A DNA stretch of 43,693 nucleotides from JAWLHK01 sp041690355 [NCBI: bacterium] (GTDB lineage: Bacteria > J088 > JAWLBW01), in NCBI GenBank assembly GCA_041690355.1, contig JAWLHK010000016.1, forward strand, positions 1 to 43,693, in the 5' to 3' direction. Every line of letters begins with the position of its first letter. Within the stretch, counting starts at the first letter, position 1. Made by a program: the position numbers and the translations under genes. A model generated the notes under the pieces. That model was given only the letters and a program-made list of their open reading frames with translations, had not been told where the DNA came from and did no database searches. Shown here piece after piece: positions 32,941 through 41,085 of this stretch.

Positions 32941-34113
32941 TCAACGTTTCGAGAGCAGCTCGCGGGCGATGACCATGCGCTGCACCTGGGCGGTGCCTTC
33001 GTAGATCTGCATGAGCTTCGCGTCGCGCATCAGCTTCTCGACCGGGTATTCCTTCGTGTAGCCGTAGCCGCCGTAGACCTGCACGGCGTCGGTCGTGACT
33101 TCCATGCACGTGTCGGCGGCGAAGCTCTTGGCGTAGCTCGAGTACAGCGTCGAGCGGATGCCGGCGTCGAGCGCCCAGGCGGCCTGCCAGGTGAGCAGCC
33201 GCGAAGCTTCGGTCTTCATGGCCATGTTGGCGATGAGAAACTGAATGGCCTGGAAGTTGGCGATGGGCTGGTTGAACTGCTTGCGCTCGTTTGCGTAGTC
33301 CATGGCGTATTCCATGGCGGCGCGGGCGAGACCGACGCAGAGGGCGGCCACCATGGGACGGCTCTTGTCGAGCGTGCGCATGGCGATCATGAACCCCTGC
33401 CCCTCTTCGCCGATGCGGTTGCGCACGGGCACCTTGACGTCCTCAAAGATGACCGGGGCCGTGTTCGAGGCGCGCTGCCCCATCTTATCTTCGGGCTTGC
33501 CCACCGTGATGCCCGGCGTGTCGCGCGGCACGATGAAGGCGGCGAGGGCCTTGTGGCGCTGGCTCTTGTCGAGCGTCGCGAAGACGGTGAACTGGTCGGC
33601 GTAGGTGGCGTTGGTGATCCACTGCTTGGCGCCGTTCAGGATGTAGTAGTCGCCGTCGCGGCGGGCCGTCGTGGTCATGCCGGCGACGTCGCTGCCCGCG
33701 CCCGGTTCCGACAGGCAGAAGCTGGCCAGCCGGTATTCCTTCGTGAACTTGGGCAGCCACTCTTCCTTCTGCTCTTCCGACGCGTCGAGCACGATGGGCG
33801 AGAGAGCCAGGTCGTTCGCCATGATGCTGGTCGCCATGCCGGCGCAGCCCCAGGCCGCCTCTTCGGTCATGACGACGCCGTCGACGGCGCTCAGGCCGAG
33901 TCCGCCGTATTGTTCGGGGATGATCAGGTTGATGAGACCGAGCTCATGGGCCTTGCGAAGAACCTTTTCGGGGAATTCCTCGGTGCGGTCATGATGGGGA
34001 GCGACAGGGCGGATGACTTCGGCGGCGAATTTGCGCGCCGTCTCCTGCAGCTGCTTCTGCTCGTCGGTCAGGGAAAAGCCAATCGGGTTGGATGCGTGGG
34101 TGGCGGTAGTCAT
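32941..34113 (-). CDS. Acyl-CoA dehydrogenase (short/medium-chain type)
   Basis: 390 residues, the normal length. FAD and substrate motifs: ASFCLSEPGAGSDVAG, GAKQWITNATYAD, and the C-terminal YGGYGYTKEYPVEKLMRD and IYEGTAQVQ with the catalytic Glu at 372. It makes the first oxidation of beta-oxidation, acyl-CoA to 2-enoyl-CoA, and hands electrons to EtfAB downstream. The ATG overlaps the TetR gene stop by 4 nt (ATGA) and has SD GGAG. Chain-length preference cannot be assigned; butyryl- to medium-chain is most likely. Confidence 0.95.
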   Translation of the reverse strand: MTTATHASNPIGFSLTDEQKQLQETARKFAAEVIRPVAPHHDRTEEFPEKVLRKAHELGLINLIIPEQYGGLGLSAVDGVVMTEEAAWGCAGMATSIMANDLALSPIVLDASEEQKEEWLPKFTKEYRLASFCLSEPGAGSDVAGMTTTARRDGDYYILNGAKQWITNATYADQFTVFATLDKSQRHKALAAFIVPRDTPGITVGKPEDKMGQRASNTAPVIFEDVKVPVRNRIGEEGQGFMIAMRTLDKSRPMVAALCVGLARAAMEYAMDYANERKQFNQPIANFQAIQFLIANMAMKTEASRLLTWQAAWALDAGIRSTLYSSYAKSFAADTCMEVTTDAVQVYGGYGYTKEYPVEKLMRDAKLMQIYEGTAQVQRMVIARELLSKR

Positions 34114-34730
34114 ACGGTTTCTCCGTGGGCGCCCGCCGCGTCGGCCCGCAGGCCGTCGACAAGAACGCGCGCCAGTTGTTCAGCACTTTCTTTCAAATCG
34201 TAGCGTTTGCGCGAGAGCACCCAGTGCAGGGCCAGCTCGTCGAGCGCGCCGAAGACGAGCCGCTTGACGACGCCGGGGTGCACGTCCTTGCGGATCTCGC
34301 CCGAGGCCTGCCCCGCCAGCACGATGTCCTGAATGACGTCGAGATACTTGGCGAAGGTGACCTTCTGGTACTCCTTCATGAACTTCGTGCTCTGCCGCAG
34401 TTCGACCTGCAGCACCTCGGCCAGCGGCGGGTTGATCATCGTCTGCTCGAGATGGAACTGCACGAAGGCGTGCAGCCGATCGAGCGCCGACGTGTGCGCC
34501 GCCATGTAGTCGTTGAGCTTCTGGAGAATCTCGGCGAGGCTCTCTTCGAAGATCGAGATGAGGATGTCGTCTTTGTTCTTGAAATACAGATAGATCGTCC
34601 CGTCGGCGACGTCGGCCTCGCGCGCAATCTCCGAGATGCGCGAGTTGAAGAATCCGTTGCGGGCGAAGACCGTGATGGCCGCCTTGAGGATTCGATCGTG
34701 TTTGTTGTCGGCGCGGGCGGCTTTCTGCAT
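34110..34730 (-). CDS. TetR-family fatty-acid-degradation repressor (FadR type)
   Basis: 206 residues. The TetR helix-turn-helix lies at about 12-58, with FNSRISEIAREADVADGT and IYLYFKNKDDIL. The C-terminal acyl-CoA-binding region (LEQTMINPPLAEVLQVELRQS) is like Bacillus FadR. It leads the operon with acyl-CoA dehydrogenase, etfB and etfA. An 18-bp palindrome at 34768-34785 matches the Bacillus FadR operator except at one central base, so autorepression relieved by long-chain acyl-CoA is the natural model. The SD is weak. Confidence 0.9.
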   Translation of the reverse strand: MQKAARADNKHDRILKAAITVFARNGFFNSRISEIAREADVADGTIYLYFKNKDDILISIFEESLAEILQKLNDYMAAHTSALDRLHAFVQFHLEQTMINPPLAEVLQVELRQSTKFMKEYQKVTFAKYLDVIQDIVLAGQASGEIRKDVHPGVVKRLVFGALDELALHWVLSRKRYDLKESAEQLARVLVDGLRADAAGAHGETV

Positions 34731-34767
34731 GAACCTGGGCTGGGTTTCAGGAGTCAGGGCCGGACAC

Positions 34768-34793
34768 TGAATGAAGATTCATTCACCGGTCAG
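34768..34793 (-). promoter_or_regulatory. FadR-type operator and likely promoter
   Basis: TGAATGAAGATTCATTCA (34768-34785) has 8-bp inverted half-sites. It matches the B. subtilis FadR consensus TGAATGAMTANTCATTCA with one mismatch. A minus-strand -35 CTGACC (34793-34788) lies directly beside it, and a weak -10 TTCAGT overlaps its far end, so the operator sits in the promoter spacer. Confidence 0.8.
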
Positions 34794-34827
34794 GGTACCA
34801 GCCGAATGCGTGGGGGTCAAGGGAAGC

Positions 34828-34862
34828 CAATTGACGATTTACAATTTACGATTGACGATTCA
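34828..34862. repeat. Heptanucleotide degenerate repeat (same family as 24661)
   Basis: Five units: CAATTGA, CGATTTA, CAATTTA, CGATTGA, CGATTCA. The consensus C(A/G)ATT(G/T/C)A is shared with 24661-24695. Further on (about 34899-34925) a looser (A)AACT periodicity is visible. The rest of this 190-bp gap has no gene. Confidence 0.8.
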
Positions 34863-34978
34863 TCGGAACCGTCGGGAGCGCGCTTGCCCGGCGCTTCGTC
34901 AACTGGAAACTCGAACTCAAAACTCTCAGGATACCCTGCCGGGCGAGCGGACGCCAGTCCGGGGGGCGCTTCCCTGCC

Positions 34979-35563
34979 TCAAAGCGCCCAGCGGATGCTC
35001 CAGGGGGTCGTGATGCCGACCCAGGTCTTCTTGAGGATGCCGTCCCCATCCACCAGATAGAGCGTCGGATAGGCCCGCAGCCCCCAGCGCCGGGGCACGG
35101 TCGAGTCGCCCATGATACTGGGGAAATCGGTCGGATTTTCAGAGACGAAGGCCTGCATTTCGCTCCGGCTCCCCGCGAGGCCGACGCCGACGACGCGCAC
35201 GCCGTCTCCCAGGCTCTCCTGCAGGTCTCCGAAGAGCTTGAACTCGGTTTTGCAGACGCCGCACCAGGGGGCCCAGAAGACATAGAGCGTCTGCTTTCCG
35301 TCCGACGGCGCGACGTAGGGGGAACCGCCGGCCAGCCACGCGCCCGTCATGGCCGGCGCCGGCTTGCCCACTTCCGCTTCCGGAGCCTGGCGGTCACTCA
35401 GCGCCCAGTAGAGCGCCAGCATGAGCACGATCCACGGAATCTCGCGAACGAGGCGCCGGCGGAAGCGCACCAAGCGGCTCTCCGCGGGTCCCCCGGCAGG
35501 CGGAACTTCAGGATTCCCCGCGGCCGCTTCAGGCGCGGACGGCGGCTGCGGAGCCTCGGTCAT
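34979..35563 (-). CDS. Membrane-anchored thioredoxin-like protein (TlpA/ResA type)
   Basis: 194 residues. A Pro/Ala-rich cytoplasmic start, then a basic stretch and one membrane helix (about 43-57), then a periplasmic thioredoxin fold with FWAPWCGVC (Cys101, Cys104) and the cis-proline AYPTLYLVDGDG. It would reduce or rearrange periplasmic disulfides, for example in cytochrome c maturation. Its ATG overlaps the murI stop by 4 nt, so it is coexpressed with murI, an unusual pairing. Confidence 0.88.
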   Translation of the reverse strand: MTEAPQPPSAPEAAAGNPEVPPAGGPAESRLVRFRRRLVREIPWIVLMLALYWALSDRQAPEAEVGKPAPAMTGAWLAGGSPYVAPSDGKQTLYVFWAPWCGVCKTEFKLFGDLQESLGDGVRVVGVGLAGSRSEMQAFVSENPTDFPSIMGDSTVPRRWGLRAYPTLYLVDGDGILKKTWVGITTPWSIRWAL

Positions 35564-36399
35564 ACGTCCACCAGCTCAATGGGGTCGACGGGGCGGCCCA
35601 GGAAACGGGCGCCCACCTCGGCGAACCGCGGCGACACGTCGGTCAGCAGATACCGCGTCGTCGCGGGCGAGCCGGCCGAGAGCAGCTTGCGCCCGGTCAG
35701 CAATCCGGCCACCGCTTCAGCCGTCGTGCGGGCCGAATCGACCAGCGTGACCCCCGGGAGCACCCGCGCGATGGCCGGCATCAGCAGCGGATAGTGCGTG
35801 CACCCGAGAATCGCCGTGTCGATGCCGCTGCCGGCCAGCCGCTGCAGATAACGCTGCGCCGCCAGGTCGGCGATGGGGTCATCCCCCAGCCCCTCTTCCG
35901 CGAGCGGAACGAAGAGCGGGCACGCCTGCTCCTCGATGACGACTCCGGGGGGAACTTCCGCGCCCGCGCCCGCCGCGGGGGACGTCAGGGCGGCGTCCTG
36001 CTGCTCGAGGGCGCGGCGGTAGGCGCCCGAGCGGATGGTACCCTCGGTCGCGAGCACGGCGATGTGCCGCCGCGGGCTCGCCGCCAGCGCGGCCTCGGCC
36101 CCCGGTTCCACCACGCCCACCAGGGGAAGATCGGGATACCGCTCGCGCAGGGCGTCCATGGCGTGGGCCGACGCCGTATTGCACGCGACGACCAGCATCT
36201 TGATCCCCCCGCGCACGAGATGGTCGGCCACGCGCAGCGAATAGCGGATGACCGTCTCGGGGCTCTTGGTGCCGTAGGGAACCCGCGCGGTATCCCCCAG
36301 ATAGAGAAAGCTTTCCGCAGGCAGGCGCGCGTGGAGGGCGCGCAGGACGGTGAGTCCGCCGATGCCGGAGTCGAAGATGCCGATGGGAAGTTCGTTCAT
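35560..36399 (-). CDS. murI: Glutamate racemase
   Basis: 279 residues. IGIFDSGIGGLTVL, LGDTARVPYG, VACNTASA with catalytic Cys73 and the second catalytic Cys in LGCTHYPLL are all present. It makes D-glutamate for peptidoglycan in the cytoplasm. A TAGAGT box (36417-36412) would give a 6-nt leader, but no -35 match is seen. It is first of a two-gene operon with the thioredoxin-like gene. A short Ala-rich insertion (about 137-148) is a local oddity. Confidence 0.95.
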   Translation of the reverse strand: MNELPIGIFDSGIGGLTVLRALHARLPAESFLYLGDTARVPYGTKSPETVIRYSLRVADHLVRGGIKMLVVACNTASAHAMDALRERYPDLPLVGVVEPGAEAALAASPRRHIAVLATEGTIRSGAYRRALEQQDAALTSPAAGAGAEVPPGVVIEEQACPLFVPLAEEGLGDDPIADLAAQRYLQRLAGSGIDTAILGCTHYPLLMPAIARVLPGVTLVDSARTTAEAVAGLLTGRKLLSAGSPATTRYLLTDVSPRFAEVGARFLGRPVDPIELVDV

Positions 36400-36630
36400 G
36401 GCCGCACGCTGACTCTACAGTGTCCGCGATGGCGGCGCCGCGTTGCAAGGGGACATGGCGAAGACAAGTCACGACCTCTCGCGTTCGTCCCGAGCTGACG
36501 GCGCGTAACAGAGTGAGCGCGACAGCGAGGGGATACGCACGGGTATCCGGGCGCAGTCTCGCCGTCGCCGTTTGCGCTGCTGCCGGCCGTCGGCTCGACA
36601 CGAATGGAAATGGACTTCCGGCTCCCGGCT
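36400..36630. other. Intergenic region upstream of murI
   Basis: Divergent gap between murI and the heptad repeat. No convincing gene; only the -10-like box for murI is seen. Confidence 0.4.
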
Positions 36631-36707
36631 GATGACTCTCGACTCCCGACTCTCGACTCATGACTGAGGACTGCCGACTGATGACTGAAGACTGAAGACT
36701 GCTGACT
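36631..36707. repeat. Eleven-unit heptad repeat NNNGACT
   Basis: Eleven consecutive 7-mers all end in GACT: GATGACT, CTCGACT, CCCGACT, CTCGACT, CATGACT, GAGGACT, GCCGACT, GATGACT, GAAGACT, GAAGACT, GCTGACT. The register never slips over 77 bp. The last unit provides the -35 box of the following gene. Confidence 0.9.
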
Positions 36708-36730
36708 GGAAACCGCCCGTTTGGTAGGAT
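36702..36730 (+). promoter_or_regulatory. Promoter of the holin-like/cyclase operon
   Basis: CTGACT (36702-36707), 17 bp, TAGGAT (36725-36730); +1 near 36737, 3 nt before the ATG. The -35 lies within the last heptad unit. Confidence 0.55.
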
Positions 36731-36739
36731 GTCAGGCGC

Positions 36740-37123
36740 ATGTCGTTTCTCTTCCGCGTCTTCTGGAATGCGCTCGGCCTGGTCATCGCCGCGACCCTCG
36801 TCTCCTCCGTGAGCTTCGAGTCTCCAGTCTCGGTGGGGCTGGCCGCCTTCGGACTCGGCGTCGTGAACGCCCTGATCCGCCCGGTGCTCTTCTTTCTGAC
36901 CCTGCCGCTGACCATCCTCACGCTGGGCCTGTTCACGCTCGTGCTCAACGCCCTCATGGTCTGGCTGATCGACGGGCTCGTGCCCGGCTTCAACCTGCAC
37001 GGCTTCTGGGACGCCTTCTGGACCGCGCTCATCGTCAGCATCGTCAGCTTCTTCGGCTCGCTCATTGCCGGCCGCTCTCGCCCCCGCCCCATGGAGATCG
37101 ATTCCCATGATCGAAACCTTTGA
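36740..37123 (+). CDS. Small four-helix membrane protein (phage holin superfamily IV/YvlD-like)
   Basis: 127 residues with four predicted membrane helices (about 5-25, 30-50, 55-80, 90-110) and the family pattern NALIRPVLFFLTLPLTILTLG followed by NALMVWLIDG (first part spans about 43-63). The family is widespread in bacteria and of unknown function despite the holin name. The predicted leader is only 3 nt. Its last 17 bp overlap the next gene in another frame, so the two are tightly linked; it could anchor or regulate the cyclase-like protein. Confidence 0.85.
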   Translation: MSFLFRVFWNALGLVIAATLVSSVSFESPVSVGLAAFGLGVVNALIRPVLFFLTLPLTILTLGLFTLVLNALMVWLIDGLVPGFNLHGFWDAFWTALIVSIVSFFGSLIAGRSRPRPMEIDSHDRNL

Positions 37124-39839
37124 ACAGCTTCTCGACCTGCAGCAGACCCTGCGCAAACGCCAGACCGACCGCGCCGCCTTTGTCGCGCCGGATTACGCGA
37201 AGCTCCGTTTCAAACTGGGCACAAGCCTTGCCGAAACCCGGGTGCCGCTCGGGTTCTCGGCCGAGCTCGAGAAGACCCTCGACCTGGCGCCGCGTTCGCT
37301 GTACACGGCCGTCCTCATGCGCCACCGCAATGAACTGAGCCCGGCCGATCTCGACGCCGTACTGCTCGACACCTCGAGCATGGCCGTCCAGGATCTGCCT
37401 CCCGAGAGCTGGTATCTGGGCGACGTGCCGCACGACTCGGTCTTCTACCGGATCTTCACGCGCACGATGCGGCAGAACCGTCTGCTCGACGCCGCCCTGC
37501 TCTTCTGGTGGTTCGCCAAGGATCGCCCGGGCCGCCAGCTGCTGAACGACCTCAAGCTGTTTCTGCAGAAGCTCGCCCACGAAGAGAAGGAGCGCGGCAA
37601 CGGCGAAGAGACCGTGCGTCTCGGCATGACGGCCGTGATGCTGCGCTGGCACGCCTTCAAGAGCCCGATCAGCGAGAAGACGACCGGGCCGCTGATCCAG
37701 CAGGCCTACTCGGCCACTGCCGTCGTCCTCTACGAAACGCTGCGCGCCGTGCTGGAGGACCATTATGGAGCGCTCGGCATCAAGGACCGGCCGATGGGAG
37801 ACGACGCGGCGGTCTCGTATCAGGGCTTCATGGTCCCCTTCTCGCCGCTTGCCATCGCAACGGCGTCCCTGAAGATCACCGGTGACGCCGTGAACCCGTT
37901 CGGCATCTCGAACCGCACGGCCGACACGCTGGAACGCTTCTTTCCGCGCATGATCGAGCGCAGCACCCCCGTCGACGAAATCCAGCGTCAGATCGCCGCG
38001 AAGATCGCGGGCGACAAACAGGCCCCGGGCCTGATTCTTGCGGAAGTGCGCCGCCAGCGAATTCTGGAGGGCATCCTCCAGCTCGTTACGGCCATCAAGG
38101 CGGCCGACAAGGAGACCCCCGAAGCAAAGATTCTCGAGGAGCTGCACGCCATCCGCACGAACCCGGATGGCTTTCTGCCCGCGCTCGACGACAAGAAGCA
38201 GTTCAAGGACTGGTCGGAGAAGTGGAAGCGAATGAGCACCGTCGCGGCGCTGCGCCCGCAGCTCGACGCCTTTCACGATCTGGCCGCCGCGCTCGTCAAG
38301 CTGTCACCGGGGCTGCTCAGCGACAAAAAGGCGCTCGAGGCTGCCTTCGCCGAGCACGCGAAACGCTTCGTGCTGCTGCGGCATTCCGAAGCGTGGAACG
38401 AGGCCCTCGCCGGTACCGGCACGGCCTTTCAGCTTCTCGATTCAGGCGCGCTGGCCGAGGCCTGGGCGCAGGGGCGCGCCTACCGGCTGGGCTACGACGA
38501 GAAGCCGCTCCTGCAGGACTCCTTCGTCGCCTCGGAGGGACAGTTCTTCATCGACCTGAAGGACTTCACCAAGCGCACCTACAGCAGCAAGGAAGTCGCC
38601 ATGGCCGACTTCATGAAGCACGAGTTTTACGAGCCGATTCTCGCCGTCGCCAAGGAATACCAGGTTGGCATGCGGCACATCGATCGGTCGGGCATCTCGA
38701 TCAACAACCTGCTCGGCGATGCGGTCTCGGCGAGCGGCGACATGCTCTCGCTGTTCAACTTTTCAAAAGAACTCTTCGCCATTATCCGCGGCTACCGCGA
38801 AAAGCTGCGCGCCCGCATTCCCGAGGCGCTCGTGCGCGAGAAGGTTGCGGCGCTGCAGAAGCGGCATGACACGCAGCGCGCCGCGCTGCTGGCCGAGCGC
38901 AACCGGCTGCTCACGACCATTCAGAAGCTGACGGCCGACTACAAGGCCATGCCGGCGCAGGATCCGAAGCGCGCGGCCACGGGGGCCCAGCTGCGCGGCT
39001 ATCAGGAAAGCTTCGCCACGGTCGACCGGCAGGTCCGAGAACTCCAACTGGAATTCGCGGATGAGAAGGGGCTGCTCGAGGGAACCGGCCTCGAAGCCGG
39101 CGCCTACATTGCGTGGGGCACGGCCGCCGAAATGATCGTCTTCCGCGACGAGGTCTTCGGGCCGCTCAAGGTCGCCATCGGCGAGAAGATCAACGAGAGC
39201 GCCCGCGGCACGGCCCGCGACGGCGGCGTGCGCAGCCAGCTCGAACACGTACTCGCGCGCCAGCGCGTCGAGAAGAAGAATCCCTCGCTCGCGTACCCGT
39301 TCAGCGCCTATGTCGATGACAGCGTGCAGCTGGATCTGGAGCCTGACCTCGAGGACCTGCTGCGCAAAGCGATCGCCGCCAAGGACGCCGACGGCGTGAA
39401 GCGCATGGTGCAGAGCCTGAGCCAGCGGCTCGTCAACGACCTCGTGCCCGGCCTCAAGAAGAATCCGCCCGAATTCCGCACGCTGCGGCTCGGCAACGGC
39501 ATCTACAACCTCGGGCTCGCGCTGAGCGGCGATGCCGTCGATGCCCTGTGCAAGGCGGTCGAGGGGTCGCGGGCGGTCCAGCGCCGCACGCTCAAGGTCG
39601 AGGAGTTTCACCCCGAAATCGGGCGCCGCTTCGCCTTCCCGAAGCCGGCCTACGAGTTCGTGATTCTCAATGCCCCCGAAGCGGGCCAGCCCGCCGACGT
39701 CTTCGTCGCCCTGGGCTCGATGGTCTTCAAGGGGTTCGAGAAGATGGATCCCCAGACGATTTACGTCTATGCGGAACCGGAATCGGCCTTCTACCAGGCG
39801 TTCGCGAAGCACCACCTGGCCGAGCCGGCCGCCGGCTGA
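37107..39839 (+). CDS. Large protein with divergent, split class III nucleotidyl-cyclase-like domain
   Basis: 910 residues, no signal peptide or membrane helix. Residues 1-470 are helical and unrecognised. A class III cyclase core follows: FFIDLKDFT with metal Asp483, NNLLGDAVSASG with metal Asp538, then a helical, coiled-coil stretch (about 555-655), then GLEAGAYIAWG (659-671) and AIGEKINESAR with Asn696 and Arg700 in the transition-state N-x3-R positions. Spacing from Asp538 to Asn696 is 158 residues, about 85 more than usual, so the coiled coil is an insertion. Substrate-selecting Lys/Asp positions are not conserved, so ATP versus GTP, or activity at all, is unclear. Residues 710-910 are unrecognised. 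SD GGAG lies within the overlapping upstream gene. Confidence 0.75.
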   Translation: MIETFEQLLDLQQTLRKRQTDRAAFVAPDYAKLRFKLGTSLAETRVPLGFSAELEKTLDLAPRSLYTAVLMRHRNELSPADLDAVLLDTSSMAVQDLPPESWYLGDVPHDSVFYRIFTRTMRQNRLLDAALLFWWFAKDRPGRQLLNDLKLFLQKLAHEEKERGNGEETVRLGMTAVMLRWHAFKSPISEKTTGPLIQQAYSATAVVLYETLRAVLEDHYGALGIKDRPMGDDAAVSYQGFMVPFSPLAIATASLKITGDAVNPFGISNRTADTLERFFPRMIERSTPVDEIQRQIAAKIAGDKQAPGLILAEVRRQRILEGILQLVTAIKAADKETPEAKILEELHAIRTNPDGFLPALDDKKQFKDWSEKWKRMSTVAALRPQLDAFHDLAAALVKLSPGLLSDKKALEAAFAEHAKRFVLLRHSEAWNEALAGTGTAFQLLDSGALAEAWAQGRAYRLGYDEKPLLQDSFVASEGQFFIDLKDFTKRTYSSKEVAMADFMKHEFYEPILAVAKEYQVGMRHIDRSGISINNLLGDAVSASGDMLSLFNFSKELFAIIRGYREKLRARIPEALVREKVAALQKRHDTQRAALLAERNRLLTTIQKLTADYKAMPAQDPKRAATGAQLRGYQESFATVDRQVRELQLEFADEKGLLEGTGLEAGAYIAWGTAAEMIVFRDEVFGPLKVAIGEKINESARGTARDGGVRSQLEHVLARQRVEKKNPSLAYPFSAYVDDSVQLDLEPDLEDLLRKAIAAKDADGVKRMVQSLSQRLVNDLVPGLKKNPPEFRTLRLGNGIYNLGLALSGDAVDALCKAVEGSRAVQRRTLKVEEFHPEIGRRFAFPKPAYEFVILNAPEAGQPADVFVALGSMVFKGFEKMDPQTIYVYAEPESAFYQAFAKHHLAEPAAG

Positions 39840-39856
39840 CCGGCGCCCGTCGCCGG
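39840..39856. terminator. Short hairpin between convergent genes
   Basis: CCGGCG (39840-39845), loop CCCGT, CGCCGG (39851-39856), immediately after the cyclase-like gene stop. There is no T-run. Confidence 0.3.
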
Positions 39857-39883
39857 ACTTCCCCCAGGCGCGCCCGAAGCGCC

Positions 39884-40939
39884 TCAGGCCAGCGCGGGGA
39901 CGTACCGGCCGAACAGGCGCAGGTCGGCGAGCGAGGCGTGCCTTTGCAGGTTCTCGCGCACGTAGCCGAGCGTGCGGGGAATGTCGGCCAGGAACTTGGG
40001 GTTGCCCTTGACCTGGTCGATGTAATCGAAGCGGCCGGCCGCCTTCAGGTTGCGCTGCACGCTCACCAGATCGAACATCTCGCGGAACTCGTCGGCCCCC
40101 CACGTGCCGATGCCGGCATCGACGGCCCCCAGCCGGTAGCGCTCGACAAGGCGGTCGACGATGGGATCGCCCACCGCGATGTAGCTGTCGCGCAGCAGCG
40201 AGGCCAGGTCGTACGGGGCGGCCCCCGTCAAGGCGTCCTGGAAGTCAATCAGGTACAACCGGTCGTCCTGCAGCATCAGGTTCCGGCTGTGATAGTCGCG
40301 ATGCACGAGCACGGGGGTCATGGTTGCGATGCGCTCGCTCAGCCGGCGGAATGCGGCATCGAGGCGTTCCCGGTCGGCGGGGTCTACGACGATCCCCTTC
40401 TTCTCGATGGCGTATTCGAGAAAGTGGTGGAATTCCCAGTGGAACAGGTCGGCGTCGAAGCGGCGTCGGAACCCGAGAAAGTCCCCGGCCCCCGTCTCGC
40501 GCAGCCCGGCCCGCTGGAACGCGAGCAGCGTATCGACCGCCTCGGTGTAAAGCTTCTCCCGCCCCGCCTCATCGAGCGGCGTTGCCCGGTCGAGCAGGGT
40601 CTCATCCCCGAGGTCTGAAAGCAGCAGGATACCCTCGCGCACCCCGTCGTAAAACAGCTTCGGCGCAGGGAGCTCGTTCCGCTCCAGAAAACGCAGGACG
40701 TTGAGGAACGGCAACTCACGTATCTCATCGATATCACTGCCGATTTCCTCAGCCGACCGGTGCGGATCGTTGTCGGCGAGCACCATGGCGATGGCGCTGT
40801 TGCCGCCCCCCTGGATACGGTAGTAGGAGCGGTTCGAGGCGTCGCCGGGCAGGCGGATTACCGCCACGTCGGCAACGTCGGCGACAGTCGCGCGAAACAG
40901 GCTCTGCAGCCTCGATTCCAGGTCGGACACGGGGGTCAC
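39884..40939 (-). CDS. Aminoglycoside-phosphotransferase-fold sugar kinase (AmgK-like)
   Basis: 351 residues from the GTG at 40939, which has SD GGAG 7 nt upstream; a longer frame to 41038 lacks one. APH-fold motifs: PGDASNRSYYRI (phosphate loop), VLVHRDYHSRNLML (catalytic Brenner-type HxDxxxxN) and YLIDFQDALTG (metal Asp). The whole matches COG3178, which includes AmgK, the anomeric MurNAc/GlcNAc kinase of the cell-wall recycling shortcut. No MurU partner is adjacent, so the substrate is not certain. It is divergent from the SprT-like gene. Confidence 0.82.
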   Translation of the reverse strand: MTPVSDLESRLQSLFRATVADVADVAVIRLPGDASNRSYYRIQGGGNSAIAMVLADNDPHRSAEEIGSDIDEIRELPFLNVLRFLERNELPAPKLFYDGVREGILLLSDLGDETLLDRATPLDEAGREKLYTEAVDTLLAFQRAGLRETGAGDFLGFRRRFDADLFHWEFHHFLEYAIEKKGIVVDPADRERLDAAFRRLSERIATMTPVLVHRDYHSRNLMLQDDRLYLIDFQDALTGAAPYDLASLLRDSYIAVGDPIVDRLVERYRLGAVDAGIGTWGADEFREMFDLVSVQRNLKAAGRFDYIDQVKGNPKFLADIPRTLGYVRENLQRHASLADLRLFGRYVPALA

Positions 40940-41003
40940 AAGCGCTCTCCAACAGTAGCCGGAAGCCGGCGCGAATTCCCTTTGCGCAAGCGGCGTCCGG
41001 GAG

Positions 41004-41009
41004 TAGAAT
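41004..41009 (+). promoter_or_regulatory. Possible -10 of the SprT-like gene
   Basis: TAGAAT with a poor -35 (TTTGCG at 40981-40986, 17 bp). This would give a leader of about 70 nt. Confidence 0.3.
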
Positions 41010-41085
41010 AATCTCTTCGCCGGCGGCGTAACGAACACATATTTTAACAGCCGCGGCGGCAGGACCCCAAGATGGCCGTGCCAAG

